This document shows positions 1 to 8,505 of a stretch of DNA of 64,000 nucleotides, piece by piece. Position 1 is the first letter of the stretch. The number at the start of each line of letters is the position of its first letter. This stretch comes from Halomonas meridiana. GTDB lineage: Bacteria; Pseudomonadota; Gammaproteobacteria; Pseudomonadales; Halomonadaceae. The notes below the pieces were generated by a model. The model worked only from the letters and a program-made list of their open reading frames with translations, made no database searches and was not told the origin of the DNA. A program made the position numbers and the translations under genes. The stretch spans positions 2,604,001 through 2,668,000 of the forward strand of contig NZ_CP024621.1 in the NCBI RefSeq assembly GCF_009846525.1, written 5' to 3'.

Positions 1-124
1 GGGAGTCATGACGTGGGCCGCTGCGGTGGTCCTCAAGCATGGGAGTGATTACTCATTCAAGTTTCTAACCTCGTGGCCGATCTATGCTAAGCATGGCAAA
101 CTAGTCTATCAAAAAGCCGATTAG
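1..124 (+). CDS. C-terminal end of an unrecognised upstream gene (partial)
   Basis: From base 2, one forward frame stays open for 40 codons and ends in TAG at 122-124; the other two forward frames stop within the first 50 bases. The residues visible include WAAAVVLKHG and AKHGKLVYQK, which look like real protein. The next gene starts 20 bases later behind an AAGGAA ribosome binding site, so this fragment probably heads the same operon. I do not recognise the family. Because the following genes include a FlgO-like lipoprotein, a flagellum-associated envelope protein is possible, but that is a guess from context. Confidence 0.5.
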   Translation, partial: GVMTWAAAVVLKHGSDYSFKFLTSWPIYAKHGKLVYQKAD

Positions 125-144
125 TAGCGATAAGGAACTACCAG

Positions 145-884
145 GTGCGCACTCGTCCTATGTCACACCCCATTGTCGATTTTTTACGCCCCGTTGGCCT
201 GGGACTTGCGAGCCTGATGCTCAGCGGCTGTTTTTACGCCAGCACTTCTCAGGCCCCCATTGCCACAACATACCCCTACACGGAACAGCAAAAAATGCAG
301 GCCGCCCAGCATTGGGAAGTGCTTGCTCAGCATGAAGCCGCCGGCATCCTATCCAGCGAGCGGGTGCGCTTTCGTGACCTACACATTGCGGCGCCGGAAC
401 ATGAGCAGTACGGCTCATATTACAGCGGCGGGGAATTCGAGCGTGGTTTTAGAACACTGTTGACCAGCGAGCTAGTATCCGGTGGTGGCAGCGTGACGAC
501 TCAGCCTCGCGCTAACGGCGCCACCATCCAAATCGACGTGGAAGTGGTCGAACACCGGGATCGCGGCTATACGCGCCCCCCTTCGGCGCTTACACCGCCT
601 TGGCGAGTGGCATCGCGGTGGCCAGTATCCCGTTGGGCAACTGGAGCGAGCCAGCATTGGCACTCATTCCGGCGGCCATGGTGGCCGACACTACCAACGG
701 TAGCTGGACAGCCAAGGGTAATGAAGAAATCATCATCACCACACAGATAGTGGAACAGGATCAAATCCTCTACTCTTCCTCCAATATCTATTACATTAAT
801 TCGGGTGATCGTCGCCAATATGCCCCGCACCGGGTCCCTAGAACCCCCACGACCCCGACTGTTTCTATCACTGATACTTGGTAA
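145..884 (+). pseudogene. Lipoprotein gene split by a one-base frameshift
   Basis: The first part starts at GTG 145, seven bases after AAGGAA, and encodes a lipoprotein signal with lipobox LSGC near residue 28. Its frame reads sensibly to about base 581 and then becomes arginine- and tryptophan-rich nonsense. From base 579 the -1 frame continues naturally (FGAYTALASGIAVASIPLG) to TAA at 882-884. The switch falls on a run of six C at 576-581 followed by TT. One missing C, or a -1 slip on C-CCC-CCT, would restore one protein of about 246 residues. The stop overlaps the start of the next gene (TAATG), so the two were built as one operon. I do not recognise the family. It may be a pseudogene, an assembly or base-calling error, or a phase-variable or programmed frameshift. 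Confidence 0.65.
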
Positions 885-1474
885 TGTTTATGTCTTTACG
901 TTCGATTTTTGCATTAACGTCGGTGCGCCTGTTTCGCGCTGACGTTTTGGCTGCACTTTGCATGACGTTACTGCTGACGGGCTGCGCTAACTTGGGCAAC
1001 AACGCTCAGCCTCAAGAACCAGAACCTGACCTGTCAGAGCTCGCCCATGAAGCGGCAGAGCAGATGGTGATGAACAACCCCGACTTGACCCGCTACAGCC
1101 CGATGATTGCGGCCACCTTTGTCAGTATCGACAACCTCAGCCAATCCTCGACCTTTGGTCGGATCAGTTCTGAGATCATGGCCTCGGCCCTGGCCCAACA
1201 GGGTATGCAGGTTCGCGAAGTCAAAATGCGCGATAGCATGTTTATCGAAGAGAGCGTGGGGGAGTTGATTCTATCCCGCCAAGTTCAGCGGCTAAGCTCT
1301 CAGCACAATGCACGTTCTATCCTGATGGGTACCTATGCCCAAGGTCAGGACTATTTATACGTGAGCGTTCGTGTCGTTCGCGCTGGCGATGCCATGGTAT
1401 TGGGAAGTGCAGACTTCCAATTGCCATTGGATAATAATATGCGCAGCCTGTTAGAGGCTCAGGGCGGCTGGTAA
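884..1474 (+). CDS. FlgO-like outer membrane lipoprotein
   Basis: Lipoprotein of 196 residues with a hydrophobic signal and lipobox LTGC. The body resembles the FlgO family: a segment of the type MIAATFVSIDNLSQSSTFGR, then a helix reading SEIMASALAQQG, then a strand pair ending in a YVSVRVVRAGD segment. FlgO proteins are outer membrane lipoproteins studied in Vibrio, where they support flagellar stability and motility. I chose ATG 884 because it overlaps the upstream stop (TAATG), which suggests translational coupling; ATG 890 is also possible, and a TTG lies at 878. No flagellar structural genes are visible in this window, so a link to flagella is inferred from the family only. A strong terminator follows at 1504. 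Confidence 0.75.
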   Translation: MFMSLRSIFALTSVRLFRADVLAALCMTLLLTGCANLGNNAQPQEPEPDLSELAHEAAEQMVMNNPDLTRYSPMIAATFVSIDNLSQSSTFGRISSEIMASALAQQGMQVREVKMRDSMFIEESVGELILSRQVQRLSSQHNARSILMGTYAQGQDYLYVSVRVVRAGDAMVLGSADFQLPLDNNMRSLLEAQGGW

Positions 1475-1503
1475 TACCCCGCTCTTACACCACTGACGTA
1501 CTG

Positions 1504-1533
1504 AAAGCCTAGCCAACACGCTAGGCTTTTCAT
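1504..1533 (+). terminator. Rho-independent terminator after the FlgO-like gene
   Basis: A perfect 10-bp inverted repeat, AAAGCCTAGC (1504-1513) and GCTAGGCTTT (1520-1529), has a six-base loop and runs into a short T-rich tail. It sits 30 bases after the FlgO-like stop codon and separates that operon from the glycosyltransferase. Confidence 0.85.
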
Positions 1534-1554
1534 TTGCTCATCGAAAGGACGACC

Positions 1555-2367
1555 ATGTCTTCACGTCGCCGTACCCGCCAGCCCCATATCGTGGCCGTCA
1601 GCCGGGTGATCAAACTGTTGGCCAACATTACGAAAGTATTGAGCTATGGATTTCACGCCCTCTTTCCCAACAAGCGTTTTACGCTGCCAGAACGCGCAGC
1701 CCCCTGGCTGCCCGCCAAGCAAGAGACCGTCATCCCTCGTATTATTTGGCAAACCAACTTTACCAATAAGGTGACGCTGCCGGTTTATCTCAATTATCTT
1801 TTCAATCGTCTGATGGCGCCGCGCTTTGAGTATCGTTTCATGATCACCCAAGCGCGCCAGGACTTCATTAAACAAAACTTCGATCCTGCGTGGCTCGAGA
1901 GCTACGATAAATTGCAGATTGGTGCCGCTCAGGCCGATTTTTGGCGACTATTGGCGCTTTATCAACATGGTGGCGTTTACCTGGACATCGACGCCCATGC
2001 CATCTGGCCATTAGGCCGGGTAGTACCCGCAGATATCGACGAGTTGTATGTGACGACCCGCAAAGGAGAACTAAGCAACTACTTTATTGCCAGTCGTCCC
2101 GGTAACCCCAACCTGCTTAAATTGATTGAGCAGGTCCATCACAACATCGTAGAGAATCAGCTTACTAACGTGTTTGAGCTGACGGGGCCGGGCGTTTTCA
2201 TCAAGCTATTGGATCAAGCTCACGTGCCCACGGTCTCCTACCGTCATGCTTGTAACCAGGGCAGTTTTACCAATGAACACTTCCAATATATTGATAAGAA
2301 AGCGGGCAAGTGGACCAAGGAACAGCAAAAGGTGAGCATCATTCGCCAAGACTCGCCCAAGCCCTAG
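1555..2367 (+). CDS. Glycosyltransferase family 32 (DXD-sugar) protein
   Basis: 270-residue protein with the hallmarks of GT32/OCH1-type and capsular glycosyltransferases: an early PRIIWQTNF segment (IPKIIHQTW type), then QADFWRLLALYQHGGVYLDIDAHA, split here as QADFWRLLALYQHGG and VYLDIDAH, which carries the DXD metal/sugar-nucleotide motif. Such enzymes move a sugar from a nucleotide donor onto a glycan or lipid acceptor on the cytoplasmic side of the membrane. The acceptor cannot be told from sequence. ATG 1555 is preferred over an upstream TTG (1534) because AAAGGA lies seven bases before it. The gene stands alone between two terminators and is not in a polysaccharide cluster here. Confidence 0.8.
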   Translation: MSSRRRTRQPHIVAVSRVIKLLANITKVLSYGFHALFPNKRFTLPERAAPWLPAKQETVIPRIIWQTNFTNKVTLPVYLNYLFNRLMAPRFEYRFMITQARQDFIKQNFDPAWLESYDKLQIGAAQADFWRLLALYQHGGVYLDIDAHAIWPLGRVVPADIDELYVTTRKGELSNYFIASRPGNPNLLKLIEQVHHNIVENQLTNVFELTGPGVFIKLLDQAHVPTVSYRHACNQGSFTNEHFQYIDKKAGKWTKEQQKVSIIRQDSPKP

Positions 2368-2383
2368 TTAACTCCCCTCAAAT

Positions 2384-2417
2384 AAAAAGCGCTAGCCCAA
2401 AGGGCTAGCGCTTTTTT
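2384..2417. terminator. Bidirectional terminator between the GT32 gene and glyA
   Basis: AAAAAGCGCTAGCCC (2384-2398) pairs perfectly with GGGCTAGCGCTTTTT (2402-2416) around a three-base AAA loop. The A-rich and T-rich flanks let it act in both directions, for the forward glycosyltransferase and the reverse glyA. Confidence 0.92.
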
Positions 2418-2438
2418 CACACGCGGGTAACGCCGTGT

Positions 2439-3704
2439 TTATTTATACACCGGGAAACGCCCACAGACGTCAGCGACTTTATCGAGCACTTGGGCTTCAA
2501 CGCTGCTGGTGTCTTCGCCTTTGGCCAGTACATCGAGGATATCGCAAATCCAGCCTGCCAGCTGCGCACACTCTTCTTCACCAAAGCCGCGCGTGGTGAC
2601 GGCCGGGGTGCCGATACGCAGGCCTGAGGTGACAAACGGGCTTTGCGGGTCGTTCGGTACAGCGTTTTTGTTGACGGTGATGTGGGCGCGGCCAAGGGCA
2701 GCATCCGCATCTTTACCGGTCACGCCCTGCTTGATCAGTGACAGCAGGAACAGGTGGTCTTCCGTACCACCAGATACGATGTCGTAACCGCGGTCGATAA
2801 AGACTTTCGCCATGGCTTGGGCGTTCTTAACCACCTGTTGCTGGTAAGTTTTGAACTCGGGCTCCATCGCTTCTTTGAAGCAGATCGCTTTGGCAGCAAT
2901 GACGTGCATCAGCGGGCCGCCCTGACCACCGGGGAAGACCGCCGACTGCAGCTTCTTCTCAATGTCCGGATTGTTCTCTGCCGAGAGAATCACGCCGCTA
3001 CGCGGGCCGCGCAGGGTTTTGTGCGTTGTGGAGGTCACCACATGAGCGTGGGGCAGCGGGCTGGGGTAAACGCCAGCAGCGACCAAGCCAGAAACGTGCG
3101 CCATATCCACCAGCAAGTAAGCGCCTACTTCGTCAGCGATTTCACGGAATTTCGCCCAGTCCACAATTTGTGAGTAGGCAGAGAAACCGGCGATGATCAT
3201 CTTCGGCTTGTGTTCACGGGCCAGCTCAGCGACTTGGTCGTAATCAATCAGGCCTTGCTCGTTCAGGCCGTACTGAATGGCGTTGTAGTGCTTGCCAGAG
3301 AAGTTGGGCTTGGCACCATGAGTCAGGTGGCCGCCCGCGTCCAGGCTCATACCTAGGATGGTGTCGCCCGGCGTGACCAGCGCTTGGAAAACAGCGCTGT
3401 TGGCTTGCGAGCCAGAGTGCGGCTGCACGTTGACGTAGGTCGCGCCGAACAGCTGCTTGGCGTAGTCGATGGCCAGGTTTTCAGCGATATCGACAAACTC
3501 ACAGCCGCCGTAGTAGCGCTTGCCTGGGTAGCCTTCGGCGTATTTGTTGGTCAGCTGGCTGCCTTGCGCTTCGAGTACGCGGGGGCTGGCGTAGTTTTCG
3601 GAAGCAATCAGTTCGATGTGGGCTTCTTGGCGTGCCACTTCTTTTTGCATGGCATCAAACAGCGCATCATCGAATCCGGCAATTGTCATATCGCGGCTGA
3701 ACAT
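2439..3704 (-). CDS. glyA: Serine hydroxymethyltransferase
   Basis: PLP enzyme that interconverts serine and glycine while moving a one-carbon unit to tetrahydrofolate, in the cytoplasm. At 421 residues it matches the family length. The PLP lysine is K229 in the [12 protein letters not shown] motif. [10 protein letters not shown] near the N terminus and [14 protein letters not shown] are also typical. The open frame extends upstream to 3818, but ATG 3704 is right: it gives the normal N terminus and has GAGG nine bases ahead. A possible -10 (TATGAT on the reverse strand at 3754-3759) lies about 50 bases upstream of the start codon, without a convincing -35. The gene stands alone. Confidence 0.97.
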   Translation of the reverse strand: MFSRDMTIAGFDDALFDAMQKEVARQEAHIELIASENYASPRVLEAQGSQLTNKYAEGYPGKRYYGGCEFVDIAENLAIDYAKQLFGATYVNVQPHSGSQANSAVFQALVTPGDTILGMSLDAGGHLTHGAKPNFSGKHYNAIQYGLNEQGLIDYDQVAELAREHKPKMIIAGFSAYSQIVDWAKFREIADEVGAYLLVDMAHVSGLVAAGVYPSPLPHAHVVTSTTHKTLRGPRSGVILSAENNPDIEKKLQSAVFPGGQGGPLMHVIAAKAICFKEAMEPEFKTYQQQVVKNAQAMAKVFIDRGYDIVSGGTEDHLFLLSLIKQGVTGKDADAALGRAHITVNKNAVPNDPQSPFVTSGLRIGTPAVTTRGFGEEECAQLAGWICDILDVLAKGEDTSSVEAQVLDKVADVCGRFPVYK

Positions 3705-3860
3705 CGGCGGGAACCTCGTTACGAAAGGATCATCATGGAGAAGCGAGGCGGCTATCATACCGCAGGCGGACGCGACTTTCATCGCATCCGCGTCAGGTCT
3801 TACATGAGCATGTTTCATGTTGCCAGCCGCCCCTCAAACCTGACCGACCGGACAACCACG

Positions 3861-5264
3861 CTATTTCAACTCAAAAGTGAAGGTGAGCCGCTCGCTGCTG
3901 CCCATGGGGTTGAGTATGAATTGATTGAGCATAAACGGATTGGGTAGCTCGACATCAACGGTGAGGGATTGGGCGTGGCCTGCCATGATATCCACCATAC
4001 CGACCATCAGCTTCGTGATTTGCGGGCCAAGTAATGGCCCCAACTGCTGCGCCTGCGCCCAGGCTTGAGAGATCGCCTGCTCTTCGCTGATCCCCTCTTG
4101 AGCAGCCAGTTCAGTGGCCATGCGCGGTAGCATACCTTCATCGCGATATGCCACGGACACATGACCGCCGTACAGCGTCGCCGCTTCAAACAGGGCGGGG
4201 TTTTGTGTGGCCTCTTCTAAGGTGGCCCCTTTGGGCAGGCTGATGGGCACATCCATGGAGAACTCCAGGCCACCGGCTCCGTCCAGCTGCAAATACCCTT
4301 CCGAGGTGAGGCGGTTGCGGTGGCTCGGTTCATTAGAGGGTGACTCCTGCCACTGGGAGGCACTTTGACCCTCGGCACTTAAACGCCCGGTACCGCCCGT
4401 CAACACACGGTTCAAGGCTTGTAGCTCTTCACGCTCGGTGGGGGGCACTAGATGGATTAACTCGCCCAGATCAAATTCCGCGCCGCTAAAGCCCGCTTCG
4501 CCCACGTAGCTGTTGCCTTTTACCCAAGCGTTATCCAGTAATACGCTCCACTGCTCGCCGGTTAAACTGAAACCGTGCAATTCGGCATGCTTAAGGCTCT
4601 CTTCTCCGGGGCGGTCGAGCCCTTCCAACGCTTCAATGCGCATATCCCCTAATGCCAACGTCCCGGAGATGCCGTTAGCGAGGTCGTTGAGTTCGCCGCT
4701 AACCCCTTGCAGCGCAATGAGACCAACGGCACGGCTGCTCGCGTCTTCTAGCTCTAGGGAATCGATGGAGAGAACACCGGCTAGTGCTTGGCTCTCAAGT
4801 TCAGCGGCTAGCTCATCTGCCAGACTGCCCTCTAGCCGGAAGGTAATATCGCTCAGGCTGAGTGCGTTGATGATGCTACCTTCCGCTTCGAAGGCTTCTA
4901 ACATGGGAACGGCAGCGCCAGGCTCTCGTAGTACCAGCTCACCCACGGTCAACACCGGCGAGTCAAACCCCAATTCAGTCATACTGATGCCATCTAGGGT
5001 AATTGACGCTGGCTGTGCGTAACGACCATCCACGCGGTAACGATCAATCGAGAGCAAATCACCGTTGGCGTAGGTAATCGCCACATCTTCCGCCACGTAG
5101 CTGTTGGCTTCTTCCACAAGCTGCCCGATAACCATACTAGCGCCATCGCTTGCCAGCTCTGCTTGTAAATCGGCCTCTAGCTGTTGCAGCGACGCCTGCG
5201 CGGCTCCCGCCACTAGCCAAAGCGATACCCCTGCAGCGCCCCACTTCACCACCTTCGCCTGCAT
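3861..5264 (-). CDS. Unrecognised exported protein, about 467 residues
   Basis: A signal peptide of about 24 residues ends in AGAAQA, so export to the periplasm or envelope is likely; there is no lipobox and no other membrane segment. The mature part is acidic and built of repeated short strands with statements such as LTVGELVLREPG, VLSIDSLELEDAS and LALGDMRIEALEG, the look of a long beta-rich protein related to DUF945/YdgA-type or AsmA-like envelope proteins. I cannot assign a family with confidence. It ends in LTFTFELK, a pattern of alternating hydrophobics. It stands alone between glyA and the divergent toxin-antitoxin-like pair, with a 160-base shared promoter region. Confidence 0.6.
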   Translation of the reverse strand: MQAKVVKWGAAGVSLWLVAGAAQASLQQLEADLQAELASDGASMVIGQLVEEANSYVAEDVAITYANGDLLSIDRYRVDGRYAQPASITLDGISMTELGFDSPVLTVGELVLREPGAAVPMLEAFEAEGSIINALSLSDITFRLEGSLADELAAELESQALAGVLSIDSLELEDASSRAVGLIALQGVSGELNDLANGISGTLALGDMRIEALEGLDRPGEESLKHAELHGFSLTGEQWSVLLDNAWVKGNSYVGEAGFSGAEFDLGELIHLVPPTEREELQALNRVLTGGTGRLSAEGQSASQWQESPSNEPSHRNRLTSEGYLQLDGAGGLEFSMDVPISLPKGATLEEATQNPALFEAATLYGGHVSVAYRDEGMLPRMATELAAQEGISEEQAISQAWAQAQQLGPLLGPQITKLMVGMVDIMAGHAQSLTVDVELPNPFMLNQFILNPMGSSERLTFTFELK

Positions 5265-5424
5265 GACACGACCTCTCTGTTGAAGGGTTTTAGCATATCA
5301 CCAAGCTGCAGCGCCGCCATCTCGATTTGAGGTGTAGATGGGTGAGGGTTAGGCCATACGAGTTATGCTATTCTCACCAAATTAGTGATGTGCGAACAAT
5401 GAATCTTAACTTGAGCATCTAGGT

Positions 5425-5685
5425 ATGTTTTGCAGACGTTTTGAACGCCAAGTACATATCACTCGCCACGCGCGAGAACGAATGCTTGAGCGCAACATTA
5501 GCGAAGAACAATTGATCGAGTTACTCGAAACGGGCGATACCCGCTTTAAAGATTACACTCGACTCTGGATTGCGAAAGCATTTCCTAAGCGCACCGATAA
5601 TCTCGTGTGTGCGGCGGTCGTGTTAGAAGATTTATTAGTGGTAAAGACGGTAATGCATCATTTTGACTGGGAGGCCATGCCATGA
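5425..5685 (+). CDS. DUF4258 family protein, toxin-like partner
   Basis: 86-residue protein with the DUF4258 signature: a TRHARERMLERNISEEQL segment near the start and a later V-C-A-A-V-V-L-E-D strand followed by VVKTVMHHFD. DUF4258 proteins resemble RelE/BrnT-fold toxins and usually occur as the first gene of a two-gene module. ATG 5425 gives the family N terminus, but only a weak AGGT precedes it. The stop overlaps the next start (ATGA), so the two are co-translated. Upstream, TCAC and GTGA half-sites flank a seven-base AT-rich spacer (about 5375-5389), a possible operator. Toxin activity is inferred from the family and layout only. Confidence 0.75.
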   Translation: MFCRRFERQVHITRHARERMLERNISEEQLIELLETGDTRFKDYTRLWIAKAFPKRTDNLVCAAVVLEDLLVVKTVMHHFDWEAMP

Positions 5686-5873
5686 GAACCACTTACGATG
5701 AGGCTGATGATATCCTGGTGCTCCACCTTTCTGAGAAACCGATTGCTAGAGAGGTCTCTCAAGATTGGAACACCCACATTAGCTACGCTGATGACAATAC
5801 CATCGTCGAAATTGTGGTTCTTGAAGCCTCAAAACAAGGCGCTTGGCCGCTACTGAAAAGCTACGCTGCATGA
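5682..5873 (+). CDS. DUF2283 family protein, antitoxin-like partner
   Basis: 63-residue acidic protein beginning MRTTYDEADDILVLHLSE, the typical start of DUF2283 proteins, with the later strand TIVEIVVLEAS. DUF2283 genes are often found directly after DUF4258 genes, as here, where the ATG overlaps the upstream stop by four bases. The pair behaves in layout like a type II toxin-antitoxin module with the toxin first. A terminator follows 26 bases later. Function as an antitoxin is inferred. Confidence 0.75.
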   Translation: MRTTYDEADDILVLHLSEKPIAREVSQDWNTHISYADDNTIVEIVVLEASKQGAWPLLKSYAA

Positions 5874-5898
5874 TAATAAATGGTGGCTCTTGCATGGG

Positions 5899-5927
5899 AA
5901 AGGCGGCTAGAGATAGCCGCCTTTTTT
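5899..5927. terminator. Bidirectional terminator
   Basis: AAAGGCGGCTA (5899-5909) and TAGCCGCCTTT (5914-5924) form an 11-bp stem with loop GAGA and a T6 tail. It ends the DUF4258/DUF2283 transcript and, read in reverse, the ABC exporter operon that ends at 5941. Confidence 0.9.
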
Positions 5928-5940
5928 ATCGCTGGTAGGT

Positions 5941-8505
5941 TTATGCCTCGCCTAATAACCCCAAGCTTGCCGCTGGGGCTTGGCGGCGTAGGCTGTAGGA
6001 AAGCGCGTGACCGATGACACCTATCAGCAGCGCGCCGCCAATGGGGAGCGTTAGCCAAAGGCCGATATGCAGGCGCGGGGTTAAGTCGAGCCAGTAGAGG
6101 TAGAGCGCGGCGGTGGCGAGCTCTGCAAGCACCGCCCCTAGCAGGCCGCTGGCGAACCCAAGCAAGGCATATTCGGCCCCTTGCACGCGGGAGATCATCC
6201 GGTTGCCAGCACCAAATACCCGCAGCAGGCCACTTTCATGGGCGCGTACCGGGCGGCTGGCGGTGAGCGCGGCGTAGAGCACACTCACGCCCGCCAACAG
6301 CACCAGGATAAGAACGAGTTCTACTGCGCGAGTCACTTGGGTCAATACATCGCGCACCTGCCCAAGAATAGCATCTACGTTGAGCAGCGAGACGCCGGGG
6401 AAGTCGCTGACCAGCTCACGCACCAAGCCCTGCTCTTCGTCTGGTAGATGGAAAGCAGTGATGAAGCTATGGCCGAACGATTCCAGCACGCCGGGCGGGA
6501 AGATCACGAAGAAGTTCGGGTTAAAGCTGTCCCAATTCAGGCTGCGCAGGCTTTCGATGCGGGTTGTGATGCTGTCGCTGCCCACAGCGAATGTGATTTC
6601 GTCTCCCAATCCCAAACCAAGACGCTCAGCCAAACCATCTTCTACCGAAATGGGCACAGTTTCTGAATTGCTAGAAGGCGTCGCGTCCACTTCGCTCATC
6701 CAGCCTTCTGGCTCACTGGCGGGTGTGAACCACTGCCCTGCCACCACTTGGTTGCCTTCGGGCAGTTCGGATTGCCACGTCAGGTTAAGTTCACGGCGCA
6801 GCGAGTTGTCGCCCCGGGCATCAGCGGGAACAGCATCTCTGGGCGCTTGTCCGTTAATCTCGGTAATACGCCCACGCACCATGGGGTAAAGGGTACTTTG
6901 GGTATCGACCCGAGGTGCCACCGCTTGCTCGAACGCATCCCGCTCGCCGGGCTGAATGTTGATGGCGAAGTAGTTGGGGGTGTCTTCTGGTAGTTGATCT
7001 TGCCAAGTAGTGAGCAGATCCCCACGCACCAGGACGATCATCGCCATGGCAAAAAACGTGACCGAAAATGCCAGCAGCTGGCCAAGCCCCGCCTGCTTGC
7101 GGCGGGCCAGCTGACGCCCGCCCAAGCGAAATGCCTGAACCCACTCGCCGCCGCCCTTAAGGCGCTGCACAGCGTGAAGCAAACCATTCAGCAATAAAGA
7201 ACTCACGCCCCACAGCAGCGCCAGTAAAGCCGAGCCACCCACCAGAAGCGCCAAGGCTAGAGGGAAGCTGCCTGAATAGAGCCACAGCAGGCCGCCAAAT
7301 ACGATGCTGGCCACCCCCACCACCAGCCAAGCGGCGGGCGGCAGCGGGTCCAGCTCTCGGCGCAGGACTTTCAGCGCGCTCACCTGCTTGATACGCAGCA
7401 GCGTTGGCCCTGCAAACCCCACCAGCACCGCCAGCGCGGTGAAGATACCGAGCCACAGCGGCATAATGCCAGGGGGTGGCAGCGTCATGGGCAGAAAGCT
7501 AGTCAATAGCCACAGCAGTACGGCTTGGCCGACCAAGCCCAGCAGTGCGCCAATGAGGGAGGCCATTAACGCCAGCCCAATGAGTTGCAGGCTGAAAATC
7601 GTCACAAGCTGATACTGGCTGGCCCCAAAGCAGCGCAGCAGCGCAGCGGTATCCAGGTGACGCTCTACGTAGCGGCGGGTCGACATAGCAACCGCCACCC
7701 CAGCCAACAGCACCGCTGCTAACCCGGCCAGGCCTAAGTAGCTTTCCGCACGTTGCAGGGCGTTACCCAACTGCGGGCGGTCTACCCGCACATCACGCAC
7801 CTCTACCCCATCACGCCGTAGCTGTGCCAATAAGCTCTGCACTTGCTCTAACGCGGCGGGCGGCCCGGCGGCCAGCAGTTCAAACTCAATGCGTGACCCT
7901 GGCTGTACCAACCCAGTAGCTTCAAGGTCAGCGGTATTGAGCATCAAGCGCGGGTTGAAGTTACCAAAGCCAGCAGACTGGTCCGCTTCGCGCTCGATAA
8001 TCCCGCTAATGGTCAGTTCCGTTTGCCCCACCTGCACGCGGTCGCCAATCTCGATATCGATCAGCTCGGCTAGCCGTGGGTCTGCCCAGGCTTCTCCCGC
8101 AGGTGGGCCAGAGGCGATTTGCTCGACGCCGCTGCCCCTGTCTACGTGAGAAACACCGTAATGCGGGTACACGTCATCCACCGCTTTGAGGCTGGCGGGC
8201 TGGAAGCGCTCCCCCTGGCTGATCATGGAGACCAGATCCACTTGGTCGCTCAGCGTAAAACCCGCCTGCTCTAGGGTATTGCGCAGCTCTTCTGGGAAAG
8301 GGTCGCGCTGTTCGAGCACTAAATCGCCACCCAGCATCTGCCCGGCTTGGCGCTCAAGGCCTCGCTCTAACCGGTCAAGAAAGAAGGCAATCATGGTGGA
8401 CGCGGCCACCGCCAGTACCAGCGCGACGAACAGCGCCCGCACATCCGCCGCGCGCAGGTCGCGCTTGAGACTTCGCGCTGCTAATCGCCAGTTGATATCA
8501 CTCAT
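5941..8505 (-). CDS. ybbP: ABC transporter permease, YbbP type (FtsX domains)
   Basis: Large 854-residue inner membrane protein with two FtsX-type domains: one TM after the N terminus (about 25-45), a big periplasmic part, a group of TM segments about 245-400, more TMs about 400-500, a second periplasmic region and three C-terminal TMs about 720-845. This matches YbbP, a MacB-like permease lacking substrate channels through the membrane and thought to act on lipids or lipoproteins in the periplasm. It overlaps the 3' end of the ATPase gene by eight bases. The ybbA-ybbP pair divergent from tesA is the same order as in E. coli. The substrate is not known. Confidence 0.88.
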   Translation of the reverse strand: MSDINWRLAARSLKRDLRAADVRALFVALVLAVAASTMIAFFLDRLERGLERQAGQMLGGDLVLEQRDPFPEELRNTLEQAGFTLSDQVDLVSMISQGERFQPASLKAVDDVYPHYGVSHVDRGSGVEQIASGPPAGEAWADPRLAELIDIEIGDRVQVGQTELTISGIIEREADQSAGFGNFNPRLMLNTADLEATGLVQPGSRIEFELLAAGPPAALEQVQSLLAQLRRDGVEVRDVRVDRPQLGNALQRAESYLGLAGLAAVLLAGVAVAMSTRRYVERHLDTAALLRCFGASQYQLVTIFSLQLIGLALMASLIGALLGLVGQAVLLWLLTSFLPMTLPPPGIMPLWLGIFTALAVLVGFAGPTLLRIKQVSALKVLRRELDPLPPAAWLVVGVASIVFGGLLWLYSGSFPLALALLVGGSALLALLWGVSSLLLNGLLHAVQRLKGGGEWVQAFRLGGRQLARRKQAGLGQLLAFSVTFFAMAMIVLVRGDLLTTWQDQLPEDTPNYFAINIQPGERDAFEQAVAPRVDTQSTLYPMVRGRITEINGQAPRDAVPADARGDNSLRRELNLTWQSELPEGNQVVAGQWFTPASEPEGWMSEVDATPSSNSETVPISVEDGLAERLGLGLGDEITFAVGSDSITTRIESLRSLNWDSFNPNFFVIFPPGVLESFGHSFITAFHLPDEEQGLVRELVSDFPGVSLLNVDAILGQVRDVLTQVTRAVELVLILVLLAGVSVLYAALTASRPVRAHESGLLRVFGAGNRMISRVQGAEYALLGFASGLLGAVLAELATAALYLYWLDLTPRLHIGLWLTLPIGGALLIGVIGHALSYSLRRQAPAASLGLLGEA

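Noticed and set aside
3705-3818. N-terminal extension of GlyA to 3818
   Set aside because: Adds 38 residues absent from the family; ATG 3704 has a proper ribosome site.
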